From: Pholiota molesta
Taxonomy: Eukaryota; Basidiomycota; Agaricomycetes; Agaricales; Strophariaceae
Assembly: GCA_014925825.1 (NCBI GenBank)
Contig: JACGCK010000007.1
Location: 682,001 to 746,000, forward strand
DNA length: 64,000 nucleotides
Direction of reading: 5' to 3'
The notes beneath the pieces are model-generated. The model did not search any database and was not told where the DNA came from. It saw only the letters and a list, made by a program, of their open reading frames with translations. The stretch's first letter is position 1. Every line of letters starts with the position of its first letter. Positions 1-11,411 of the stretch are shown here, one piece after another. The position numbers and the translations under genes were made by a program.

Positions 1-1257
1 CCCGCTTAGGTGCCAGTGTGGATACCAAGACGATTTGGGACAAGGTGGTTGGGAAGTATAGATTAGGCGATATTTAATATTATCACTGACATTTTAATAT
101 ATCGCGGTTGAAGAGGCTGGAACGTAAAGCACACCCGGAAGCGATTCCAAAGACACAGTCTAAGGATGTTGTCAAAAGTAATGATCTCTTTTTCACTCGA
201 AGCTGATGGATTATGGGTCACAATTTTCTCTGCTGTGTATACGCTACCTAATTCTACTTGTTATCTCCTTGTAAACCTCCAGTACATAGTAGGGCCATAA
301 ATTCATTTAGGAAGCAATGAAGTCAGTAAGTTCAGGCATGCGAAGAAACAATGTTTGAACACGAAGCATGGGCGCTTAATTTCAGAACCAGGAATAAATG
401 AAAAATGCGTTGATCCAGGCAGATACAATTGTTCGATTAACTCATTTGCTTAACAACTCTTGATTGACTTACAAGTTAAAATGTCTCAAGGAAAATCAGG
501 AGCGCGAACACAAAATACAAATAATTGAAAACCAATAATCACAATAGCGAGCGGAAAGAAAAGAATCAACACGAGTACACTACTTCGAGACACATTAGGT
601 TACGCTTGGTTCTTTAGATGCTCTTACATTCAGGCGGCGACTATTTTACTGAGGCGTCTCTTGAGGCTTCGTACTCTTCGTGGTTTCAAGCTTGTCAGTA
701 ACTTGATGTTCAAGACAAGACTTTACCGATAAATTATTTGAGTTGCATTGTGAATGTATTGACTCGATTTATTACTCCCAGATTCCTATAAAAACATAGC
801 ATGAGTAAGGCGAAGGCGTTAGATGCAAGAGAGACAGGACATACCAAGTACAATTAAAAGTTCAGTCGAATATCCACAATTCGTCGGACCCGCGCGAAGC
901 GGGTAGAAGGAAAAAATTATGTTGCTCTGCAGAAATCAACATCTCAGAATGGCTTGCAAGTCAAAGACTGTCGCGAAGACAGCTTCGGTGCAGCTCAGTT
1001 CCGAGGGTTGTTCTGTTCAGATGCATGAATGAACAGCTTGCAAAAGCGAAGCATGTTCATTTCGAGCAGACGGCTGGCCGAAGGTACAATAGTCCCCAGG
1101 TCAGACACGTCCACCCAAAGGGGGCTCCATCAAGAGGATCGATCCAAGGAGGTTGCCAGGGCCATTACAGCAGTTGAAGGAGAAAGCCTAGAGAATCTTT
1201 CAGACTTTGAGGCGATCCGAAGGCCGAGTATTCCAAACAAGCAAACAGTAAAATAAA
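1..1257. other. AT-rich intergenic stretch, no supported gene
   Basis: No open frame here has a recognisable domain or a convincing intron-exon pattern. A 75-codon open frame at 1029-1256 is not supported by any motif I can see. I find nothing else that can be annotated. Confidence 0.5.
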
Positions 1258-1662
1258 AGGGACGGGCGCTTAGCTAGAAAAATCACGTAAGTAATGGAAA
1301 TAAACACAAAATAAAGAACAGGAAATACCGGATAGATCTGACACTGGGGTCAGAGCAGGACAGGATACGATCGAAGGTAGAACGCTGCCCATCAAGCTCC
1401 GATCCCAGATGACATTGAAGCCGCTGTGAGTGATGCAAGCCAGAGTGATGAACGAGGCGAGAGGACGGGCGCTAAGCTACGTAGAAAAAGCACGTAAGTA
1501 ATAGAAATAAACACAAAAAGAAGACCAGGGAATACCGGATAGCTCCGACACTGGGACCAGAGCAGGACAGGCTACGATCGAAGGTAGAACGCTGCCCATC
1601 AAGCTCCGATCCCAGATGGCATTGAAGCCGCTGTGCGTGGTGCAAGGCAGAGCGAACGAGGC
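1258..1662. repeat. tandem duplication of a ~203-bp unit
   Basis: Two adjacent copies (about 1258-1462 and 1463-1662) share the same order of blocks: the gacgggcgct start, cacgtaagtaat, aaataaacacaaaa, aataccggata, gagcaggacagg, and a long matching block around 1376-1430 and 1576-1630. They differ by scattered substitutions and small indels, so the duplication is not very recent. No coding potential is evident in either copy. Confidence 0.85.
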
Positions 1663-1740
1663 ATAGTATGACCGCTACCCATAGGAAGGCATCGATGAGA
1701 TACGCAAGCCAACGTTCACCGGGAGGGGTAATAACGATTA

Positions 1741-2412
1741 ATGGGATACGATGTAGCCACTCTCCACGCTCTTGGGGCATGGGTGGGATGCGTTATGCCT
1801 CATTTCGTCATCGACCCCGCCCATAGCCAGCCTGAGATGGCGAAGGTGGTGGCGAGCGAGGGGTACCTGTGCATGCTCAACGGGTCAGACATAAAGTGGC
1901 AAATAGTACGACGTGACACGTACAGTAAAGTTGATGAACCAGTCAGGCGTCAGCTGGTGGTGCGGAGTCGAGTCAATCTCTAGGAGTAAAGTAGGTCTAG
2001 AGGCAGGCAAACGGAAACTCACCGGGCGATGGACAACGGCAAACGTGGAGACCCAAGGCAGACCGAGCGAAAGGCTGTCAGTGTCGATGCACAAGATGAA
2101 AGCGGTAGACCCAGGGTAGACCACATTGAGAGTGAAGCTAGCTACTAGAGAGGTCACATAGCGCCCAATTTCAAAGGTGGAAAAGTGGGCGATGGTGATG
2201 GTTGGGAGTGAAAGAAAGAATGCGATGAGCGGGGGTTTATATACCCAGGAGAACGCCAAAGATGACGAATATTCTGAAGAAGAAAAGTGGTCCGTTGCAA
2301 CGGTTGATAAAAATTTGGCGACCAAGCGGCTGTCATTGTCATGATGGCGACTGAATGGAAACAAGGAAGTAAATGAGTCAGAGGAGGTCTGCGCTTCGTT
2401 TTTTGCAAGCAA
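1741..2412 (-). other. possible small minus-strand gene, unresolved
   Basis: A 175-codon open frame (2412-1885) lies on the minus strand. A minus-strand TATA-like element sits inside it at 2243-2236, with plausible GT-AG introns downstream (a donor near 2027, an acceptor near 1980). No exon combination gives a single convincing reading frame, and no domain is recognisable. It may be a short secreted or membrane protein gene, a decayed gene, or chance. The TATA-like element inside the longest frame argues that this frame as a whole is not the real product. Confidence 0.15.
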
Positions 2413-2459
2413 CCCAACCAGATTTGGCTAAAGACAAGGGTTCGGCGGGGATTCAAACG

Positions 2460-4405
2460 GCCAGGTGATGTGAAAAGGGGAGCATCAAGTCAAAGCGTTG
2501 CTTGATTTTTGATATATCCGCGACCTATTCTAGATTTATAGGCAGAAATTGCGGTAAAACTCCCTTGTACCGGCTGTGGGCGCTGAAAATCGTTATCGAT
2601 GAGATGGACAGGGTCTGAACGTGCCTCGAGACGCGTTTTCCAAGCGCAAATGCAACTTCCCGGTCACTCGCCGAGCTGGGTGAAAAATGTGGTGACATTG
2701 TCTCCTATACAATTATACAGGGAATTTAGACTCCGGAATGGCGGCGAGGACAGGAGAGGACAGGAGAGGGCGAGGACCTGCAAGGAGCTGCGACTGAGCT
2801 GCGACAAGACGAATAAAAAACCTATGGGAAGGATCGATATCCCTAGATCCAACCTAGATCACAATTGCGCTTTGCTCCGGGATTTCGGCAACCCAGAACT
2901 CTGCGTTATATATCCACCGCATCGCATTTAGCGTTCTTGTCCCCAGTATATTCAGCCGACAGCTTTCTGGAAGAAGGCCGTGATCGTCGGCTTCATGGAT
3001 GGACCGTACGCCTTTTATACCTCTAACACGAGAGCGTGTGTGCGACTTTTGATTGAGCTCCCATTCACGACAGCGGGCAGAGATTTGGCAATCCGTAAGA
3101 GAGCTTTCTGATGTCTTCTGGTGCTATCGAACAACGTTGAAAGCACAGGGCAGTCTATCATCACCTACCATCGCGTGAAACATTGAGGAATCGTTAGTTT
3201 GCCAAAATATATGCAGTAAAATGCGAAAACTCACCTCAAGAAGTAACTTCAACTACGCTGGCGTCCGGAATCCGGATGCGCTTTCAGTCAAGCTTTCGAA
3301 GGGAAGCGAGATTCCGGTACAGAGGGCATGCAAGGGGACAAAGCTGCTGGAAGGACTCGTCATACAGCTCTTAGAAGTCTGCCCATTTTCATCAGAATGA
3401 GATAAATTCGTAACAGTTATCGAATATCTCAGCAGGCAGAGAGATCCAGTGATATACTTAATTCATCATATCCTCCCTGTCTCCGCCGTCCGGTGGTTGT
3501 TCGTGGATAAAATGAGATAGCACATTTGATGATAAGGGACGTGGCGCTGAGGCCTAGCACGATAGGTGCAGGAGATTACAGATGTCATGCTCACATGGAA
3601 ATGTCTGTTCAAACGCTGCAGGATCTGTGGTGAGCATAGCAATGTAGCTAGCACACGCACTGTTGAGGCACAGGTATGTATTAAATCGACACATCGACTG
3701 CGCAAGAGACGACGAAATGGATAAGTATCAGCGAACTTTTCAAAGAATCTAGCACGTACCTGGACACTTCATATGTCCGCCCACAAGATCCTAGTAATGC
3801 CATTCCGCCGTGCAGAACAGACAGTCAAGCGCAGTGAAGACGACGACGACGGTAAGACTCGGACAGTGGTGATGGTTGGTATGGCCGGCCCGCAGATCCG
3901 GATCGCAAATTCACTCTCGACATCTATGATCTGAGTCTGTTCCAACACCAACAGTCAAAAAAATATTGTCAGGTTTGTGTCAGATAGATATGTGGATAAA
4001 TTACAGAATTATACACTATCGAATCAACTACATAAAGTTTGCTCAAGTCCAGAACAAGTTCAACACCGTTGGTTGCTTCTTTTGCGATGGCTCGTTCTCG
4101 ACATCTACCGGTTTGCTAAAACGGGGACGTTTTGGGTTTCTCGGTCAAGAACCATCCAAAAAATAAATAGACAGGCACACTGTAATGGACTGCGATCTAT
4201 ACGCTTCCGCAAGATAGTCTGTGTCGAGCAAACGATCCAACATCCATGGGAAGCATCTTCTTTCCGCCGTCAGTCGTAATATATTCTTCCATCGGAACGA
4301 ATGTAATCAAAAAAAAATTGATTTATGTAGGGATCCAATTGATACAAGGCTCGAGCACCGAACCTTGAATTTTGGTATCTTTCTCGTGAGTTAAGTACGC
4401 CCAAC
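2460..4405. other. intergenic region, no supported gene
   Basis: Only short open frames occur here and none has a recognisable domain. A local purine-rich direct repeat (gacaggagag twice) lies near 2750-2770. I see no RNA gene or mobile element. Confidence 0.4.
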
Positions 4406-5641
4406 TCAATCCAAATTCAGCTCTCTGGAATGAAGCTTGACACCAACGTCCTCCGGCTCATTGAGCACGCGGCCTGAATCCAAAAGGAACCACGGAAGAG
4501 CGTGAGATAGAGCCATGAACGAAGTTGTCGATTTGCACGTACCTTCCATGCCTCCTTCAACCATCAGGACCTGGCCAGTGACATGCCCCGACAAGGAATT
4601 GGAGGAGAGCATCAGGATTTGGGTCGCGATGTCGCTTGGTTTCGCGATTTTTTTGAGGGGAGTTCTGAAATCAGACAAAGGGTCAGCAAAGTATTTGGGG
4701 AGCAATAAAGAACGCAAAAGACTCACGTCGCCAGGGCGGCGTAGAGCGTGTTGGGGTTTTTCAAGGACTCTGTAGCCATTGGCTAATTATAACTCGAAAT
4801 GAGTCGTAAGAAAGCTAGAACCGTTGAAGGAGGCCCACCGTTTGGACCCATCCTGGGCCAATGCAATTTACCCTTCCCAAGGGAGCAAGTTTGACAATTT
4901 CGTTTTTGAGGGTCATCGTAAGACCGTACATCATAGCTAGAATATTCGAGGTTATGCTAGATGTCTAGACAATGTGCTCTCGAAAACATCAATACTCACC
5001 ACTTTTTGTCGCCGCGTAATCCGCATGGCCCGCTTCACCTATTAGAGCATGAATTTTCGCTCGAGGCTTGACGAGTGAAATCACCGACCGTATTTTCCTG
5101 CTGTACTTCCGATCAAGATAATGCATGCCTCTTCCTTGAGATCAGCCGAGACATCTTTCAGCCTTTTCAGATATTCGCGCGCAACAAGGAATGTCGACGT
5201 CAAGTTGGCGTTCATCGTCTTATTCCACCGATCCAGCGACATCTCCCACAGATACTCGTCCTTGACGATGCTGATTGCGTGATTAATGATCAGGATCTGC
5301 ACGGGCCCGAAGGTGTAAGTGGCCTTGTCGAACAGCTGCACGACGTCGTCTTCGTTGCTCAGGTCGGCCTGGAGCACTTGGCTGCGGGAGTCGGCGAAGT
5401 GGGATAGAGGCTCGAAGTTGGTGTTGTAGTGGGCTGTTACGATGGCGCCTTGCTCTGTTGCGGGTTTGGTTAGAGGCTGAATAGGGGTAAGTATGTGGTC
5501 TTGACGTGACTTACCAAGAAATTGCTCTGCGGTCTCAAGACCGATGCCGCCACTTGCGCCTGATGGGAAGACAGTAAATTGTTGTGCTTCGTGGCTTTGA
5601 GAGAGAAACACAGACCAGTTACCATACATGGATGCCTTCAA
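4406..5641 (-). CDS. short-chain dehydrogenase/reductase (SDR)
   Basis: A classical NAD(P)-dependent oxidoreductase with a Rossmann fold; the substrate cannot be told. Read on the minus strand, the exons give the cofactor glycine motif GASGGIG (about 5550), the NHAIS segment replacing the usual NNAG, the catalytic serine strand ILIGSTAGKYG (about 5085), and the YAATKS motif with catalytic Tyr and Lys in a short exon near 5000. Then come VNCIGPGWVQT and a C-terminal SGHVTGQVLMVEGG block near 4570. At least five short introns are needed (for example about 5090-5041, 5001-4947, 4844-4784, 4726-4666, 4543-4475). The 5' end is uncertain: the ATG at 5641 is the first usable one in frame, but an upstream exon from about 5685 encoding an LGLEGIHV-like lead-in is possible. 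The catalytic Ser-Tyr-Lys residues are all present, so the enzyme should be active. Confidence 0.85.
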
Positions 5642-5689
5642 GACCGAGATTTAACCCGTAGGCGTTGGAGGACGTTGAGGCATTTACAA

Positions 5690-6421
5690 GTAGCTCGTCG
5701 AAGTGTCCTGTGGGGAAGAAGTTGGGGATGCAAAGAGAACTACATGGAATCGCGAGCATTTATTCGAGAACCATCGAGGGAATCTTCCACCTTGCGCCCC
5801 ATGATAGTCCGAGGGTGGGAAATTGCAGGCCGCTGTCTGAAGAACCGATTCAGGCGAAGCGCGTAGACTCGAGAACCTTGCTGCGCATGCGGACCCAGTG
5901 TCGGTGCGAGCGCATCTCGAAGGTCTCCTGGACGTCGCGTCGCGAGTATGGTGGAAAATTTGTCGACAAGGTGCCATTCTGCAGATAATTATACTGCTTT
6001 ATCTTATCCGGGCCGAAGAGGGGTATGCTTATTTGTTATTTCGGAAATCGCGAGGAAATGCAAGAGCCACGATGGGAGAACCAGTCAGATAACTTTTCGG
6101 AGTAGAAATCTGGGGTCAGAACAAGGCCGGAGCTGTTCGTATAGATAGACTGTGATGAATCGTTGATTATTTACTGAATGGGTGAGAAGCGCTTTGGGAA
6201 AGAAAGAAAGAGCCAACTTGCCAAGACTTGTTCGGACCGTGTTTGGCTGTGCTTGAATCGGAGCCCGAAGTCATATTATTCACGTGATGCGACAAGTTGA
6301 TCGCGATTCACATTCAAACTCCGCCTCCCTTCACGGTCTCTGACCAAGTTCAACTTTTGAACACACCGTCCTCTGTTACCTCCTTTCCATTCATCTACGA
6401 CTGTCTTTCTTGTCAACTGTA
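5690..6421. other. divergent promoter region between the SDR and E2 genes
   Basis: The stretch separates the minus-strand dehydrogenase from the plus-strand E2 gene, so it must carry both promoters. No gene is supported within it. A CT-rich run around 6375-6415 precedes the E2 start codon, as is common upstream of fungal housekeeping genes. Confidence 0.45.
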
Positions 6422-7592
6422 ATGGTGAGCCGACCCTTGTTCTTTGTGATTGTGGCTCACGATTTATTTTATTCCAGTCTGTACCACCAGCTGTGATGCG
6501 CCGCGTCATGCGCGAGCTTAATGAACTGGAGAAGAACCCCCGGAGGGCATCCGTATCCAGATGAACGACGAGGACATGTTAGATGTTACTGGGATCATCG
6601 CCGGACCTGGTGAGTAACCATTCTACGAGTGACCCGTTGTGTTGATCCGCGTCGCTCACGCCTCTCGGCTCATCCGCGCAGAGGGAACACCCTACGCCGG
6701 AGGATATTTCAGAGTCAAGTTCAGGTTCACCGAAGAGTTTCCTGCTGCTCCTCCAAAATGTACGTTTTGTTGGGTTTTAATATTACCCGAGTGTTGACAT
6801 CGCTGACTGTTTTTGGGATTTAGGTTGGTTTGCGACCAAGATATTTCACCCAAACGTCGGGGTAACGGCGAAATCTGTGTGAATACCTTGAAAAAGGATT
6901 GGAAGTCGAGTTACGGAATTGGACACATCCTCGTCACCGTCAAGTGCCTTCTTATTTACCCTAATCCCGAGTCTGCCTTGGACGAAGAGGCAGGCAAGCT
7001 GCTGTTGGAGGACTATTCGAGCTACTGCGCCCGCGCCAAACTCATCACAAGCGTTCACGCCACCCCTCGCGTAAAACCCGTCGAATTCAACAAACCTTCC
7101 GCCAACGAGGTCGAGTCATCAACTCCAACCACCGAAAAAGATTCGAGCAAACCTGCGGACGCGTCTGCCCCGACACCGGTGGCGTCTACGTCAAAGCTGG
7201 TCTCGCCAACTCCAGCAACGACCACGCTTCTGTCACCGCCTTCCCTCGCCACGTCCATATCATCTATTCCGATAGTCGCCCCGTATATAATGCCTGTTAT
7301 CACTCGGAAATCCTCTTCTCCGGCGCCACCGATGTCTTTGAAAGCATCTTTGTCATCGGACAAAGAGGGCCTGTCAGTAGGGCCGCAAAAAGAGCGCCAT
7401 CCTTCACCATCACCCCTCGGGACTGCAGACGCCAATGTCGGAGGCGGCAAGCCGGGCATGGGTGTTGGCATCGGGATGGCGTCGACGGCGGGGATGAACG
7501 GCGTGACGGGTACCAAAGCCGTCAAGCGCGCTGCTACGGGATCTGGTGTTTCTGGAGCTGAGAAGAGGAAGAAGGCTTTGAAGAGGTTGTAG
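6422..7592 (+). CDS. UBE2S: ubiquitin-conjugating enzyme E2, UBE2S-like (APC/C partner)
   Basis: A ubiquitin E2 of the UBE2S class, which in animals extends Lys11-linked chains on APC/C substrates. Exons: 6422-6424 (ATG only), 6478-6609, 6682-6760, 6824-7592. The UBC fold is nearly complete: [14 protein letters not shown], the HPN motif in KIFHPNVG, the active-site cysteine in [12 protein letters not shown], and [17 protein letters not shown] long Ser/Pro/Thr-rich linker follows. The protein ends in a basic tail, KRKKALKRL; the UBE2S tail likewise ends in a basic L-R-R-L motif that docks on the APC/C. The exon sum is one base short of a whole number of codons. The defect lies at about 6536-6541, where a run of five C splits the conserved NPPEGI segment, so one C appears to be missing. 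I infer a sequencing or assembly deletion rather than a dead gene. Predicted length is about 327 residues. Confidence 0.9.
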
Positions 7593-7958
7593 ATTCTGTT
7601 ATCGCGTTTTTACTTTTGCTGTGTATTGTCTGCTTATTTATCGCTCTCGAGTTTTGAAGTGGACTTTGCTCTGGAACATCATCTTTCTACTTACTTGTGT
7701 AACATTCACTACTCCGGCCCATTGACAGGTCATATTCATTTCGTACCTGGACAATCGTCGTCTCCATGAACACAATGTGGCATATAAGTCTGGTCAGTAG
7801 GCACCGCTCCAAATGTCGAGTGGCATAGAGAAAATAGGAGGTTTGAACCAATGGGTTTATTGTTTATTAACTCCGCCTATGCACAATTAAAACACGTCGC
7901 GTGTCACGCCCAGGTTGCGCCAGGCCTCGTTCGCTGTCAATACCTCTCTCAAAAAAAA

Positions 7959-8990
7959 ATGGATTCCAAGACCGTTGAGGCTGTCCTGCGCGAGTTCTAC
8001 TCGCTGGTGGACTACACCAAGCCGTCTTTCCAGCTTTCGGTGCTCGCTATTGCATTCAACCCGACCGCATGGAACATCGTGGCGCGTAATGGTATGTGTT
8101 TTAGAGATCTGGTCATGCTATTTTTGTCGGGTGTGGTGTGCTGCTGTGGTTGTCTTCTTGCTTTCTGTTATGCAACCCGATTTCGAGAGATGGAGAGCTA
8201 ATACGGATGGGAACAGAGTACAGGAACAAGACTATCACCAAGATCTTCGGAGGCAACGCGCGCTATGGGACGTACTTCCTCGCCTTCCTCATTTTCTCGT
8301 TCGGGATTCTGAGAGATAGCTTGTATGTTCTGAACGCCTTTTCATTCATTGCGTCTTCATTAACCACGGCGATGCGAACAGGTACCACCGAGCCATCTTG
8401 GAACAGCCCCAAAAGCCCATCCTGCCCAAGGAATACGCGACCATCGTGCCCGCCGTCCTCTTTATCCTCGGCCAGCTCTTCGTGATCACCTCGACGTGGT
8501 CCCTAGGCATCACGGGCACTTTCCTTGGCGATTACTTTGGTATCCTTATGGACCACCGGGTGGAAGGGTACGTACTACTTCCTCGATCTGCGCTCCTGGC
8601 TGCTGCCTAGCGTCCTTCCTTCCAGCGCTAATAACCGCACCTGGATGTATAGATTCCCATTCAACGTCCTCCGCGACCCGATGTATGTCGGCAGCACGAT
8701 GTGCTTCGCCGCCACTGCCCTCTGGTGAGCGAAAATCACTTTTTGTGCATTAACACGTGTTTGTTCGGGGTGTTGATGGATTCCTCGTTCAGGTACGAGC
8801 GGCCTGCTGGGTTGCTGATTACGCTCTATGTGTACATCGTGTATCTCATCGCTCTCCGGTTCGAAGGGTGAGCTATTCCGTCTATATTCCGTCACCATCC
8901 TCTCTAAGCATTCCCCCTTTTCCCCCTAGCCCATTCACGGACATGATCTACACCAAACGCGCAGAGGCGAAAGCGGCCAAGGGACAATAG
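7959..8990 (+). CDS. OPI3: phospholipid N-methyltransferase (PEMT/Opi3 type)
   Basis: An integral ER-membrane enzyme that makes the later S-adenosylmethionine-dependent methylations converting phosphatidylethanolamine derivatives to phosphatidylcholine. Six exons (7959-8091, 8217-8322, 8382-8567, 8653-8724, 8793-8867, 8930-8990) join cleanly into 210 residues, close to the family norm of about 200. Visible features are the FNPTAWNIVARN segment near the N-terminus, several hydrophobic helices, the family core RDPMYVGSTMCF followed by YERPAGLL, and a lysine-rich C-terminus (TKRAEAKAAKGQ) that resembles a basic ER-retention tail. All introns are short with standard GT-AG ends, and no frameshift is seen. 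The start at 7959 follows an A-rich run and is the first ATG in frame. Confidence 0.92.
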
Positions 8991-10004
8991 ACGGCCGTCT
9001 CTTCGCGGTGTTTATGCTATCTGAATGAACATGCACGACGGATTCTGACTACCCTATATCATGAAATTACGACCCAACCCTAAACCTACCCTCATACCCG
9101 GAACTTCACCAGTTGAGTATTACAAGTACTAAATCTAGATTGTAGACGCCTGTGCATTTATATAATCGTGTGGCTTCAACGCCATCTTACATGGCAGTCC
9201 TTCGACTGTGCTATTTCATTCACCGTGCGATGTTTTGGGTGAATCGCTGAGTGGGCTGGAGCCTGTTTGCAGGTTTTTGCAGACTGAATCATGGTATATT
9301 TTTTAGTCTATGGCAATCCAGAAATGATGACGACTTCAATTAGCCAATCCTCTAATTAAGAGACGAAAGGTAAGTGTATTGAACCTACATCCTTCCATCT
9401 GGGCTGATCTTTCTTAGTCTTTTTAAAGCTGACTTCGATTTGATGTTTATGTTGATGATAAGTTGCTTGACTATCAGAAGTATGGGCTATATATGTATCA
9501 AACCGTTTCAAACGTGCCCACTGGCATGTTACCGGCGTAAAACTTGCAACCTTTTTCATTTCCACATTCCTTTGCATCTGAAGCTTTTCACTGCTTTTAG
9601 TTCATATGCTTCCATCATGTATAATTAGATATACCGCGACGCGACTCGCCAATTTTTAATATGATATCATGCATTTTTGAGAAACTGTGTAATCTTGCAG
9701 GTCAATTCTAGTCTCCTAAAGCAGACTCTGATAGGGTATTTTTATGTCGCTGATGCTGACAAGTTGATCAACTATCATACTGAGTCTGCTATTAACTGCA
9801 TAGTCTCCTTTGCAGACTCTATGGTGATGAACAGTCGTTCACATTTATATCAAACGCTCTCATACGTCCATGTTACCGCAAAAAACTTGCCACTTTTAAG
9901 TGATTCCCACATTCCTTTGCATCTGAAGCTTTAAATAAGTGGCCGATCGCATATTAAAGGATGAACAAAATAATATATGGCTATCTTAGTATCTAATTAC
10001 ATCC
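8991..10004. other. intergenic region with a degenerate direct repeat
   Basis: No gene is supported. The stretch holds two diverged copies of a ~100-bp block, described separately, and is AT-rich. Confidence 0.5.
9490..9934. repeat. pair of diverged direct repeats
   Basis: The segments about 9490-9594 and 9846-9934 share atatcaaac-like, catgttaccg, aaaacttgc and a 23-bp identical block around cacattcctttgcatctgaag. The spacing is about 340 bp. Neither copy encodes a recognisable protein. They look like remnants of an old local duplication. Confidence 0.7.
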
Positions 10005-10949
10005 ATGTCATCCACACCAACTCTACTCCCGAACAACAATTCAAGCCATGAATATAAGCGCCCGCCTAGTGGAATTAGTCGTGCTCCTTGTCCCGCTCTG
10101 AACACTCTCGCGAATCACGGCTTCGTGTAAGCTACAAATCTAATATGGCAACTTTTTGATTATTTATGGCGCATTCTCTCCAGGAACAGAGCGGGCACGG
10201 GCTTGACGTTTCTCGAAGTCCTCCGGGCGATTATCTTGGTTTATAACCTCTCCTACCCGTTGGCGTTCATCCTTACGTCGGCGGGGTTTCTCACATGCGG
10301 AAAAGTCTCCTTCAACAATGGGAGAAGGTCGAGCGCCCCACCCGAAAACAAAAGCTCCCAGGCCAGAGCTTCCTTCGCGGGAAAGCTCATCTTCTCCCTG
10401 GTCTCCATCGCAAACTCAATAATACGCTTCATACCCTCGTTCACTCTCGATCTCGGCTCCCTCTCTGAGAGAGGGCGCTGTAAGATCACGCACGACGCCT
10501 CCTTCGTGCACGCCGACGGCAAATGCTCCACGGCTCCCGACACTACACTCCTCCAAGGTCTTTTGACCTACGCGTTGACCACGAAGAACGCGGACGGGAG
10601 CGCGAAGGAGGGTCTGGGGCTCGTTGATGTGGCCGTGTATCACGCGAAGCGGTGCAACTCGTCGGCGCCGCTGGATAATCTGCACGCGCAGATCGGGTTG
10701 GGCGAGTGTTCCCTAGCTTGGGAGATGCTGTCGACGGCGCCTCATGCAGGCGCAGAGTTCCACGACGGACGTCAAGCGCCCGGATCGGGCTTAGGCGGGC
10801 TGATACCGGTGGCGCGCTTGGAGCAGTGGTTTGGCGAGGAGCGCTTGCCTGATGGGTGGTGGGGTGTGGATGGTGTGAGGCCTGTGCGCGCTATCGGGGT
10901 TTTGAGAGCGAGGAGAATGGCGAACCTTATCGACGAATTGAGTGAGTAA
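10005..10949 (+). CDS. heme-thiolate peroxidase/peroxygenase (chloroperoxidase family)
   Basis: A family-2 peroxidase, related to chloroperoxidase and unspecific peroxygenases, which use H2O2 to oxygenate or halogenate organic substrates. Two exons (10005-10126, 10184-10949) join in phase to about 295 residues. Exon 1 carries the heme-ligand motif RAPCPALNTLANHGF, where the PCP cysteine is the axial thiolate. Exon 2 has THDASFVHADG at the place where relatives have E-H-D or E-G-D with a following Ser, and a C-terminal block LPDGWW plus RPVRAIGVL. The Glu-to-Thr change at the magnesium-site motif is unusual. The N-terminus is polar and shows no signal peptide, whereas many known peroxygenases are secreted, so this one may be intracellular or lack an upstream exon. 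Confidence 0.85.
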
Positions 10950-11411
10950 AGGTTGTACTACGAGAAATTTCTATTCTCAAATTTCCTTGAGTCAACCTAT
11001 ACATAGTACTTGGAATACTCTCAGATTTGAGAGGCTAATGAATTAGTTAGTATTGGAACCTTCACCGTATTTAAGCCTTTGAAGCAAGGTTAGAAGAAGA
11101 AAAAGAAGTACATTTCTAATTTGACTGATCGAGACACCCATAATATGCAGCCCATATTTTTTTCCTTGTAGTGCCTGTCACTGAAATCATAAGTAATAAG
11201 ACCGCAATGAATGGGTCTGATTCTCTATGAAGCGCGCGCTAAATCTTGGGGGCGTGGGTCCGTGGGAAGCCAAGTCCGGGCCGATCACATGCCCATCAGG
11301 GCCAAGTTCGAACCGAAGGCACGTGACGTGACTGTATCGCTGTAAAACTTTTGAAATTGCGAAATTGTAAAACTACACCTCTTCCCACCACCACCTCCAC
11401 CTCATCCAAAA
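10950..11411. other. intergenic and promoter region
   Basis: No gene seen. The last 60 bases before the next start codon are rich in C and T (around 11380-11410), a typical 5' leader of a well-expressed fungal gene. Confidence 0.45.

Noticed and set aside
1885..2412. A 175-codon minus-strand frame as a membrane protein
   Set aside because: A TATA-like element and plausible introns fall inside it, no domain is recognisable, and the hydrophobicity is patchy. Listed only as a possible gene region.
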